A DNA stretch of 64,000 nucleotides from Paraburkholderia sediminicola (GTDB taxonomy: Bacteria > Pseudomonadota > Gammaproteobacteria > Burkholderiales > Burkholderiaceae), in the NCBI RefSeq assembly GCF_902859805.1, contig NZ_CADIKC010000009.1, positions 186,001 through 250,000 of the forward strand, written 5' to 3'. Below, in pieces: positions 26,292 to 33,613 of the stretch. The notes below the pieces were generated by a model. The model did no database searches, was not told the DNA's origin, and was given only the letters and a program-made list of their open reading frames with translations. Each line of letters begins with the position of its first letter. Position 1 is the stretch's first letter. The position numbers were made by a program, and so were the translations under genes.

Positions 26292-27134
26292 TCACTCTTT
26301 GCCGAAGTACGCGGGCAGGCGAAAGCCGTCATAGAAACGGTTGCTGCGAATCGCACGCTGGAAATCAGGTGACTGATACGCCTCGACGATGTCCTGCGTC
26401 GAACGTGCATTGCGGTTGGACGCCTTGACAACGACCTGGTTGATGTACGGCGGCGTCATCTCTTCGAGCGCCAAAGCGTCGGTCAGTTTGTGGCCGCTGA
26501 AGATCGCGAAATTGCCCTGAATGGCGGCGTAGTCGACATCGTCGAGTGCGCGCGGCGCCTGGCCCGATTCGAGCGGAACGATCTTGATGCCGGCCGGGTT
26601 GGCGATCACGTCTCTCTCGGTCACGTCGACGGGATTCGGGTTCGGCTTGATCCTGATCCAGCCGATGCGCTGAAGAATCTTCAGCGCGCGTTCCAGATTT
26701 ACCGGATCGTTCGGCACCGCGACGCGCGCGCCGGGTTTCACCTCCGCAAGGGAATGATGCTTGTTCGAGTAGAGCCCCATCGGCGGAGTCGGAACCTGCA
26801 CGACGCCGACCAGATCGGTGCCGTTGCGGTCGTTATAGGACTTCAGATAGACCTCGTGCTGCATCACATCGGCGGCGATCTCACCGCGATACACCGCCTG
26901 ATTCGCTTCCAGGCCGGTGCTGAACTCGACGTATTTGATGGCGTAGCCTTTCTTGCGCAGTTGCGGTTCGACGCCTGTCTTGAACTCGTCAGCGTAAGGG
27001 CCGGGTACGAAACCGACACGCAGTTCCTGGGCGGTGCCGCCGCTATCGGTGGCGTGGGCGGGGAGCGTGGTTAACGTGGCGGCGGAAAGAAACGCCAGCG
27101 AGGTCTGCAGAAAATTGCGCCGGTCGAATGTCAT
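26292..27134 (-). CDS. MetQ/NlpA-like binding protein without lipobox
   Basis: A 280-residue protein of the NlpA/MetQ family, which binds methionine or related ligands for a MetNI importer. Seen: LRVGFVPGPYADEFKTGVEP, EANQAVYRGEIAADVMQHEVY, VAVPNDPVNLERALKILQRI and QAPRALDDVDYAAIQGNFAI. The N-terminus FDRRNFLQTSLAFLSAATL ends at AHA-T without a cysteine, so it lacks the lipid anchor of classical MetQ and has a twin-arginine-like signal. No MetN or MetI is present. It is the last gene of the five-gene minus-strand operon starting at 32216, two bases after the aldo/keto reductase. AGGGA precedes the ATG. Confidence 0.85.
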   Translation of the reverse strand: MTFDRRNFLQTSLAFLSAATLTTLPAHATDSGGTAQELRVGFVPGPYADEFKTGVEPQLRKKGYAIKYVEFSTGLEANQAVYRGEIAADVMQHEVYLKSYNDRNGTDLVGVVQVPTPPMGLYSNKHHSLAEVKPGARVAVPNDPVNLERALKILQRIGWIRIKPNPNPVDVTERDVIANPAGIKIVPLESGQAPRALDDVDYAAIQGNFAIFSGHKLTDALALEEMTPPYINQVVVKASNRNARSTQDIVEAYQSPDFQRAIRSNRFYDGFRLPAYFGKE

Positions 27135-27136
27135 GG

Positions 27137-28186
27137 CTATCCCTGTTGAACGGCCGCTTGCGTATCCCCGGAAGCACCATGCCGCGCAATTCGCCCAAAG
27201 AACGGATGCCCCGGATCGTTGAAACCCGGTGTCGACGGATGGCCACTCGTGACGAGCGAGTCGACGAATGCCTCGTCTTCAGACGTCAGGTGGTAGCGCA
27301 GCGCCGGCAGATAGTCCTGCCATTGCGCTTCGGTACGTGGGCCGCCGATCGTCGAGCTGATGTAGCGGCTATTGAGCACCCAGGCGAGCGCGAACTGCCC
27401 CGCGGAAAGCCCTCGCGCTTGCGCATGCTCGCGTACGCGCCGCGCCAGTTCGAGCGATTCCGGACGCCATTCGGTCTGCTGCAGGCGCCGGTCGCTGCGG
27501 CCCGCGCGCGTGTCGGAAGCGGGTGTCGCGCCCGGCTCGTACTTGCCGGTCAGCACGCCGCGCGCCAGCGGACTATACGAAATCACGCCGAGCCCGTAGC
27601 GGTGCGCAGCCGTTAGCTGCTCTGCTTCGGCCTGGCGATTGGCAATGTTGTAGAGCGGCTGGCTCGCCACGGGCGCATCGAGTCCGAGCGCCTGCGCGGT
27701 ATGGCTGAACTCGGCAATCTTCCACGCGCGATGATTCGACAACCCGTAGTAGCGTAGTTTGCCTGCCTGGATCAGATCGCTGAGCGCGCGCACGGTCTCT
27801 TCGACCGGGGTCTCGTGATCTTCGCGATGAATGTAGAGAAGATCGATGTAGTCGGTATTCAGGCGTTTCAGGCTCGCGTCGACGGCCCGCACGATATGTT
27901 TGCGCGATGCGCCGCGTGCGTTGACGTCGTTGCTGTCGAGCGGATTGGCGAACTTGGTGGCGAGCACCCAGCGCTCGCGCTGCGCGGCGATGCTGCGGCC
28001 GACCACGCGCTCGGATTCGCCTTTGCCATAGACGTCCGCGGTGTCGATCGAATTAACGCCTTGTTCGAGAGCCTGATCGATGATGCGAGCCGAGGTCGCT
28101 TCATCGGTTGGGCCGCCGAACATCATCGTGCCGAGCGTGAGCGTCGAGACCTTGATGCCGCTGCGGCCGAGTTGTCTGTATTCCAT
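27137..28186 (-). CDS. Aldo/keto reductase
   Basis: A 349-residue NADPH-dependent reductase of the AKR12/13-like group. It starts MEYRQLGRSGIKVSTLTLGT, and the catalytic tetrad is visible: Asp48 and Tyr53 in SIDTADVYGKGESE, Lys78 in LATKF, His120 in LLYIHREDHETP. It should reduce aldehydes or ketones; in this operon it could handle an aldehyde released when a monooxygenase cleaves a C-S bond (inference). The start at 28186 follows the family N-terminus. It lies between a peptide-type binding protein and the MetQ-like gene. Confidence 0.92.
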   Translation of the reverse strand: MEYRQLGRSGIKVSTLTLGTMMFGGPTDEATSARIIDQALEQGVNSIDTADVYGKGESERVVGRSIAAQRERWVLATKFANPLDSNDVNARGASRKHIVRAVDASLKRLNTDYIDLLYIHREDHETPVEETVRALSDLIQAGKLRYYGLSNHRAWKIAEFSHTAQALGLDAPVASQPLYNIANRQAEAEQLTAAHRYGLGVISYSPLARGVLTGKYEPGATPASDTRAGRSDRRLQQTEWRPESLELARRVREHAQARGLSAGQFALAWVLNSRYISSTIGGPRTEAQWQDYLPALRYHLTSEDEAFVDSLVTSGHPSTPGFNDPGHPFFGRIARHGASGDTQAAVQQG

Positions 28187-28224
28187 GTGAGTCGGGTTCC
28201 GTAAGAATTTGAATCGAAAGAGGT

Positions 28225-29844
28225 TTAGCGTTGCAGCCACACGTCGGCGAAGCTGGACGAGAGACCGTCAGGCGAGGTCGTATGGTTGTGCACGACGCGC
28301 GAATAGAGCGTCAGGTACTGCGGCGCCACGAGGTTGATGTCAGGCAGGTCGCGTTCGAGAATGCGCTGGATCTGCGAGAACAACTGCTTGCGTTTGGCTT
28401 CGTCGGTTTCTTCCGCCACCTGCGCGAACAACCGATCGATCTCCGGATTGCTGTAATGCGAGCCGTTGGTAAAGGGCACGCCGCGCCGGAAGTTATTGGT
28501 CGTGTATAGACGTGCCACGCCGACCACCGGATCGAACAGATTGCTCATTCCGTTGATGCTGAAATCGAAATCGCGGTCGGTGTAGATGCGCTTCAGATAC
28601 GCAGGCAGATCCTGGCTGCGCACGGTGACGGCGATGCCGACGCGTGCCAGGGCGGATTTGACGTAGGCGGCGGTGCGCGCGGGCAGATCGCCGATCGGCA
28701 ACGGATCGACCGTCAGAGCGAAGCGTATGCCGTCGGCCTTGCGCGGATAGCCAGCTTCGTCGAGTAACGCGTTGGCGCGCTCCACGTTGAACGGATAGGG
28801 CGTAGGCGCCGGATCGTAGTAGGGATTCGACGGAATGATCGGGCTCGCGAGCGGTGTCGCATAACCGTAGTAGATGACCTTGCGGATCACTTCGCGATCC
28901 AGCGCCGACGCGATAGCCTGACGCACTTTGGGATTCTTCAGCACGGGGTTGTCGAGGTTGAACTCGATGCGTGACACCCCGGCCTGGAACTCGTAGCCGC
29001 GTGTCTCGAGTCCGAGCTTCGGATTGCCTTTCAGACGTTCGAGATCGGACAGCGGCACAGGGGAATCGCCGCTCAGATCCGCGGAACCGTCTTCGAATGC
29101 TACGGTGCGGGCGGCCGGATCGTCGATCACCTTGACGACAATGTGATCGAGCCATGGCTTGCCTTTGTCCCAGTAGTCGTCGTTACGCGCGTATTCGATG
29201 TAGCTGCCACGCACCCATTTGACGAAGCGAAATGGACCCGTGCCGATCGGCGCGTTATTGGCGGGATTGGTTAGCACGTCGGTGCCGTCGTAGATGTGCT
29301 TCGGCACGATCGGCGTTTCCGACGAAGAAAACGCCTTGATCAGATACGGCGCCGGCTTCGCCAGCGTGACGACGACGGTATAAGGATCGGGCGTCGCGAC
29401 ATCGGTGACATTGGCGAAGGTGGTCTTCGCACGCGGGTGAACCTGCCGGAGCGTCTGGATCGAATACGCGACGTCGTCGGACGTGAAAGGCTTGCCGTCG
29501 TGCCATTTCACGCCGTGACGCAGGTGGAAAACGTATTTTCGGCTGTCGTCGCTGATTTCCCACGAGGTGGCGAGTGACGGCTTGGGTTGAAACTTGAAGT
29601 CGTAGTCGAGCAACCCCTCGACGACTTTCGGGCTGACCTTCAGTACGTTGGTCGCGGTAGTGGCCAGATCGACGAGGGCGGTCGGCTCCGGCGTGACGAT
29701 GAAGTTGAGCGTGCCGCCGCGAGTCTGCGCCTGCGACGGCAGGCCCGATAGCGCGATGACGAGTGTGAGCGCCCAGCCGAGTGCGGCGCTGAACAGGTGT
29801 TTGCCGCGGCGGCGTAGCGTCCGCCGCGATGAGACATGTGCCAT
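28225..29844 (-). CDS. Peptide/nickel-type (family 5) binding protein, copy 3
   Basis: A 539-residue periplasmic binding protein with a signal peptide (RRRGKHLFSAALGWALTLVI to SQAQ near residue 39). Motifs GGTLNFIVTPEPTALVDLAT, VKWHDGKPFTSDDVAYSI and APIGTGPFRFVKWVRGSYI mark SBP_bac_5. It is closely related to the two plus-strand copies, and ends VHNHTTSPDGLSSSFADVW. No permease is in its own operon, so it probably delivers to the importer at 22470-26217. Its operon partners are an SfnG-like monooxygenase and a DszB-like protein, which links it to sulfur compounds. Confidence 0.88.
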   Translation of the reverse strand: MAHVSSRRTLRRRGKHLFSAALGWALTLVIALSGLPSQAQTRGGTLNFIVTPEPTALVDLATTATNVLKVSPKVVEGLLDYDFKFQPKPSLATSWEISDDSRKYVFHLRHGVKWHDGKPFTSDDVAYSIQTLRQVHPRAKTTFANVTDVATPDPYTVVVTLAKPAPYLIKAFSSSETPIVPKHIYDGTDVLTNPANNAPIGTGPFRFVKWVRGSYIEYARNDDYWDKGKPWLDHIVVKVIDDPAARTVAFEDGSADLSGDSPVPLSDLERLKGNPKLGLETRGYEFQAGVSRIEFNLDNPVLKNPKVRQAIASALDREVIRKVIYYGYATPLASPIIPSNPYYDPAPTPYPFNVERANALLDEAGYPRKADGIRFALTVDPLPIGDLPARTAAYVKSALARVGIAVTVRSQDLPAYLKRIYTDRDFDFSINGMSNLFDPVVGVARLYTTNNFRRGVPFTNGSHYSNPEIDRLFAQVAEETDEAKRKQLFSQIQRILERDLPDINLVAPQYLTLYSRVVHNHTTSPDGLSSSFADVWLQR

Positions 29845-29885
29845 CGTTGGGTTGTGTGAGGAAAGGAGAGTGGCGCGAAACGGAC

Positions 29886-30944
29886 TCAGACCGGAGATGT
29901 CAGCGCCTGTCGCCGGGCGAGCGCAGCGCGAAGGGGCGCGGGGTCCACCCATGCATCGAAATCGAAGTCCGATGGAATGAAACCCCACGTGAAGAGAAAA
30001 CGTTTGAAATCGGCGAGGGCAGCGAGCGCGTGCGGATCGAGTCCGATCGTCAGTTGCCGGTGCAAGCCACCTGGGTACGCGCGCGCAACCCAATGCTCGG
30101 CGCTGCGTGTTTCGCGTGCAACGTATTGAGTCACCTCGGTTGCGTGATGGCTGGCCCAGTCGCCGGTGTCCAGCGTGCGGGCAAGTACGCGCTCGACCAG
30201 ATCCGGGCGTTCGTGCAGCAGTTGCGCATCCACGGTCAGCGGGCGTGGTGTGCCGTTATTCGCGTGCAACGTGCGAATGGGCTGGGCGTTGATGTCGACG
30301 AGAATCTTTGCGTTGAGCAGGTTCGTAATATCGAGCCCTGTCGCCCCTTTGACGAACACGACGTCGGCTTCACCGCGCAGCAGCGCTTCGGCCTCGCGTG
30401 CGAATTCGTGCGGACGCTGCGCGTCGAGCCAATCGGCCAGCGGCGCATCGACGGCGGGTTTGGCGTCTTCAAGGCTGCGCGGCGTGTGCGGCAGATCGAT
30501 CAGATCGATGTCTTCGAGTTGCACGCCCAGCGCTCCGAGCAGGGAGGAGAAACCACGCAGTGCGGTGGCGCGATGAAAATCGACCACGCTCGCACGGGTG
30601 TTGAGCGGAAATCCGAAGCGGCGTCCGGCAAGCGATTCGGGGCTCGTGTCGAGTTGTTTGTCGAGCGTAATCAGCGCCTGGAATTCATCCACCCAGCTCA
30701 GACCGATCAGGCGAGTATCGCTGCCCTGGGCACGTGCCCAAAGCGCGGGGATGTTGCCGCCCTGACGGAACGACCATGGCTGCGTGTGAGTGAAGTGCGA
30801 GCGCCGAATCTGCACGTCGTCCGCATCCTGCAGCGCCTTCACATCGATTCCATCGGCTGCGAATTCCTCTTCCAGCCAGCCTTTTTGCACGGTGATACCG
30901 AAAGGCGTGGGGGCGGGGCAGCGCGTGTACCAGAGTCGGCTCAT
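29886..30944 (-). CDS. DszB-like sulfinate desulfinase candidate (SBP-type fold)
   Basis: A 352-residue protein that automatic tools would probably call an ABC substrate-binding protein. It has no signal peptide, and the N-terminus WYTRCPAPTPFGIT matches the start of the desulfinase DszB. The DszB active site of Rhodococcus is Cys27, His60, Arg70 and a nearby Gly73. Here Cys9 is present, and the motif HFTHTQPWSFRQGG puts His50, Arg60 and Gly63 at the same spacing as in DszB. LAGRRFGFPLNTRASVVDFH follows, as in DszB. DszB hydrolyses an aryl sulfinate to the hydrocarbon and sulfite. It lies 27 bases after the SfnG-like monooxygenase, whose expected product is a sulfinate. AAGG before the ATG at 30944 fixes the start. 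Confidence 0.75.
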   Translation of the reverse strand: MSRLWYTRCPAPTPFGITVQKGWLEEEFAADGIDVKALQDADDVQIRRSHFTHTQPWSFRQGGNIPALWARAQGSDTRLIGLSWVDEFQALITLDKQLDTSPESLAGRRFGFPLNTRASVVDFHRATALRGFSSLLGALGVQLEDIDLIDLPHTPRSLEDAKPAVDAPLADWLDAQRPHEFAREAEALLRGEADVVFVKGATGLDITNLLNAKILVDINAQPIRTLHANNGTPRPLTVDAQLLHERPDLVERVLARTLDTGDWASHHATEVTQYVARETRSAEHWVARAYPGGLHRQLTIGLDPHALAALADFKRFLFTWGFIPSDFDFDAWVDPAPLRAALARRQALTSPV

Positions 30945-30971
30945 ACGATCACCTTGTTGTTTTGAGTTCAA

Positions 30972-32216
30972 TCAGTACCGCAGGCCGGCTTCGCGCAGCA
31001 GCGGCAGCACGCGCTCACCAAAGAAATCGAGGTCGGGCTGAAAATCGAAGAAGCTCAACTGCACGCCATCCACGCCGGCCTGATGCAAACGCACAATGTA
31101 GTCGGCGATCTGCTGCGGCGATCCGACGATCGAGATGTTGCCGCCCACCGCGCGCGCGGCAGCCTGATTGCGCTGTTCCGCGTTACCGCGCCACGCGTGG
31201 GCGTCGCTCTCGAAGCGATGAAAACTGCCTTCGTCACCGTGTGCGACGATCGCATCGCGATAGGCGCGCGCTTCGGCCGCTGTCTCGCGACAGATCACCA
31301 TCGGGTTGATCAGCGTGCGGATCTTGCGGCCATGCTTCGCGGCCGTGGCTTTTACGCGCGCCGTGTGGGCCGGCAATGCGGCCAGCGCGCCTTCAATCTC
31401 GGAGCCGGCCGGGCTCGTGATGAACACGATGTCCGAGTAGCGCGCGGCGAAATCGATGCCGGCATCGGAGCCGGTGGCATTGACGAGCAACGGGCGCCCA
31501 TAACGCGGCTTGGGTGTGACAAAGGCCTTGTCCAGCTTCCACGAGGAAAGCTCGGGCGCGAAGCTGAAGTTCTCCGCTTGTGCCCATAGTTGCTGCACGG
31601 CGTCGAGAAACTCTGCAGCCAGTTCATAGCGGCGGTCATGTTCGATTCGGTGCCAACCGAACATCTCATGTTCGATGGCTCGATGACCGGTGACGACGTT
31701 GATACCCCAGCGACCCTTCGAAATGTGATCGAGCGTCGCGGTGAATTTGGCGAAATGCAGCGGATGCCATGGACCGTAAAGCACGTGGCTGGTCGCCACC
31801 AGAATAATGCGTTCGGTGCGCGCGGTCATCGCGGCGAGCGACATGAACGAATCGAGCGCCTCGCCGTTGAATACGCCGCCGTAGCCGCCTTTCGGCAGCC
31901 ATTGCGACAACGCGAAGACGAGGTCGAAACCGAATGCCTCGGCCTTTTGCACGAGCGCGAGGTTGTAGTCGAATGACCAGTCGGTGGTGCGGGGAAGTGT
32001 CGATGCGCTCCAGCCGCCCGCCTGAATCGGCAGGAACAGTCCGAGCAGAAGTGGCTGTTCCAAAGCGCGCGATACAGGGCTATCCGCGAATGCTGTGGGC
32101 GAGCGAACCGGAACCAAGGGTGAGGTTTCGCGCGTGGCATCGGCGGAAGTCGTTGGCGTGGGCGATGACGCAGCCAGAGTTGAGTGAGTCACAGAGAGAT
32201 CCGTGCCGATCGGCAT
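30972..32216 (-). CDS. SfnG-like FMNH2-dependent monooxygenase
   Basis: A luciferase-like monooxygenase of about 414 residues, nearest to the dimethyl sulfone monooxygenase SfnG and to RutA-type enzymes. Seen: TTDWSFDYNLALVQKAEAFG, PKGGYGGVFNGEALDSFM, ILVATSHVLYGPWHPLHFAK, TLDHISKGRWGINVVTGH and EHDRRYELAAEFLDAVQQLW, ending GVQLSFFDFQPDLDFFGERV. SfnG converts dimethyl sulfone to methanesulfinate. The N-terminal 50-60 residues before LLLGLFLPIQAGGW look poorly conserved, so the true start may be later than the ATG at 32216 or at an upstream GTG at 32261. First gene of a five-gene operon with the DszB-like gene next. Confidence 0.8.
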   Translation of the reverse strand: MPIGTDLSVTHSTLAASSPTPTTSADATRETSPLVPVRSPTAFADSPVSRALEQPLLLGLFLPIQAGGWSASTLPRTTDWSFDYNLALVQKAEAFGFDLVFALSQWLPKGGYGGVFNGEALDSFMSLAAMTARTERIILVATSHVLYGPWHPLHFAKFTATLDHISKGRWGINVVTGHRAIEHEMFGWHRIEHDRRYELAAEFLDAVQQLWAQAENFSFAPELSSWKLDKAFVTPKPRYGRPLLVNATGSDAGIDFAARYSDIVFITSPAGSEIEGALAALPAHTARVKATAAKHGRKIRTLINPMVICRETAAEARAYRDAIVAHGDEGSFHRFESDAHAWRGNAEQRNQAAARAVGGNISIVGSPQQIADYIVRLHQAGVDGVQLSFFDFQPDLDFFGERVLPLLREAGLRY

Positions 32217-32307
32217 GAAAGGGCGTGTGTTCGATGAAGACGTCTGGACATCGCGGCGCACGGTGTCGCACGGTGCGAGGACTTCGGTGTCTGCAGTAAA
32301 TCACGCG

Positions 32308-32323
32308 AGCATTGGCGATGCCA
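32308..32323 (-). promoter_or_regulatory. Candidate sigma-54 promoter of SfnG/DszB-like operon
   Basis: Minus strand TGGCATC-GCCA-ATGCT: GG and GC with the required 10-base spacing, a full TGGCA at -24 and TGC at -12. Predicted start about 32297, giving an 81-base leader to the ATG. In Pseudomonas the sfn genes depend on the sigma-54 activator SfnR. The match is moderate. Confidence 0.4.
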
Positions 32324-32364
32324 AACAACTAATTCTTCTATTTATTCGAGGGACAAAACATGTG

Positions 32365-32385
32365 ACGCTATGCGTGTTATAGCGT
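32365..32385. promoter_or_regulatory. 21-bp dyad upstream of SfnG/DszB-like operon
   Basis: Perfect arms ACGCTAT (32365-32371) and ATAGCGT (32379-32385), 7-base spacer. It is centred about 78 bases upstream of the start predicted from the sigma-54-like promoter, a position suitable for an enhancer-binding activator. Confidence 0.45.
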
Positions 32386-32633
32386 GATTGCCGTGCGCCA
32401 TAACGCCGATTCCGCTCCGTCGTTCGGGACGATGTCACGCAACCGGGTTTTTGTCCTCCCGGCTGCGGCATGTTCTGTTCAGGTCTGTCCACTACCTGGT
32501 GGTCTGACGCCGTTGAGATAGAAATTGCCAATGGCGGCGTATTTCCAGCTAGACGCGGCTCGCCACCAGCGTGTCTCCAGCGGGCGCAACGGGTGAAGCC
32601 TGCTGGATCATCAATAGCTCCGGGGCGTCGTCT

Positions 32634-33581
32634 TCAGTTCAACGCGACGGCCGCCGCGGCGCTCACCGGCGAGCCTTCGATCGCGACCGACTGCGCACCG
32701 TCCGGGCCAACCGGCACATCGCCCACCAGCGTTGTGCGATACAACTGCCGGTCGAAGTCGAGATCGAAAATATCCGTGGGGGCGAGGTGAGCTGTTGCGC
32801 GGTTGTCCCAGAAGGCGAGGCTGCCGGCTTCCCATTTGAAGCGCACGGTGAACTCGGGCCGCGTCACATGCTCCCAGAGGAGTTCGAGCAGCACCTGGCT
32901 TTCGCGCGGCGTCACGCCGACAATCGACTTCAGGAAACTCGGGCTCACATAGAGCGCCCGCTCGCCCGTTTCCGGATGCACTCTAACGAGCGGATGCTCG
33001 GTAACGAGAATGCGTTGTTCGACGGCCTTGACAAACGCGTCCGTTCCACTCGCTCCGGCTGGTGGCGCAAAGCGGTGAAGTCCGCGCAGGCCATCGACAA
33101 ACGTGCGCAACGGCGCGGACAGCTTCTGATACGCGGCCACCAGGTTGGTCCACTGCGTATCGCCGCCGTAAGGCGGAATGGTCACGCCGCGCAGGATCGA
33201 CGCCCAGGGTGGATTGACAGCAGCCGTCACATCCGTGTGCCAACCGGTCCAGGGTCGCTGCAGCGCCTGTCCTTCGAAGCGCGTTGCCTTGCGGTACTTC
33301 GAGATCGAATAGATTTCTGGATGACCGTCGACATGGCCGAACACGGGATGCCCCAGAGTCAACTCGCCAAACTGTGCTGAGAAAGCGATGTGCTGTTCGT
33401 GCGTCAGAAACTGTTCGCGAAAGAACACGACGCGCCACTTAAGAAGCGCCGCGCGAATGTCCGCGATCTGACGTGTATCCAGTTTCTGTGTGAGATCGAC
33501 ACCGTGGATTTCAGCACCGATATGCGCTGAAAGTGGATTGACCTGAATCGACTGTACTTCCTGCAATGCGGTTGCGCTCAT
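32634..33581 (-). CDS. TauD/AtsK-type 2-oxoglutarate dioxygenase
   Basis: A 315-residue Fe(II)/2-oxoglutarate oxygenase of the TauD/TfdA family. Metal ligands His115 and Asp117 (GWHTDVT) and His265 (RATAHLAP) are present, with Arg278/Arg282 in DRQLYRTTL to hold 2-oxoglutarate. The N-terminal IGAEIHGVDL is the family hallmark. Relatives release sulfite from taurine (TauD) or sulfate from alkyl sulfates (AtsK); the length and IPPYGGDTQW segment lean to the AtsK-like side, without certainty. Start at 33581 has GGAG upstream. Last gene of the operon 38868-32634 with a sulfonate importer and DszA-like monooxygenase. A C-terminal Ala-rich tail of about 20 residues is extra. Confidence 0.9.
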   Translation of the reverse strand: MSATALQEVQSIQVNPLSAHIGAEIHGVDLTQKLDTRQIADIRAALLKWRVVFFREQFLTHEQHIAFSAQFGELTLGHPVFGHVDGHPEIYSISKYRKATRFEGQALQRPWTGWHTDVTAAVNPPWASILRGVTIPPYGGDTQWTNLVAAYQKLSAPLRTFVDGLRGLHRFAPPAGASGTDAFVKAVEQRILVTEHPLVRVHPETGERALYVSPSFLKSIVGVTPRESQVLLELLWEHVTRPEFTVRFKWEAGSLAFWDNRATAHLAPTDIFDLDFDRQLYRTTLVGDVPVGPDGAQSVAIEGSPVSAAAAVALN

Positions 33582-33613
33582 GGGAGGCTCCTCGCGAAAG
33601 AGAACGTGTTGCG

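Larger units (their letters stand above)
32217..32633. other. Intergenic region between TauD and SfnG-like operons
   Basis: No gene is supported in 417 bases. It carries a sigma-54-like promoter (32308-32323) and a perfect dyad (32365-32385), both oriented for the minus-strand operon. No terminator was seen for the tauD-like gene. Confidence 0.5.
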
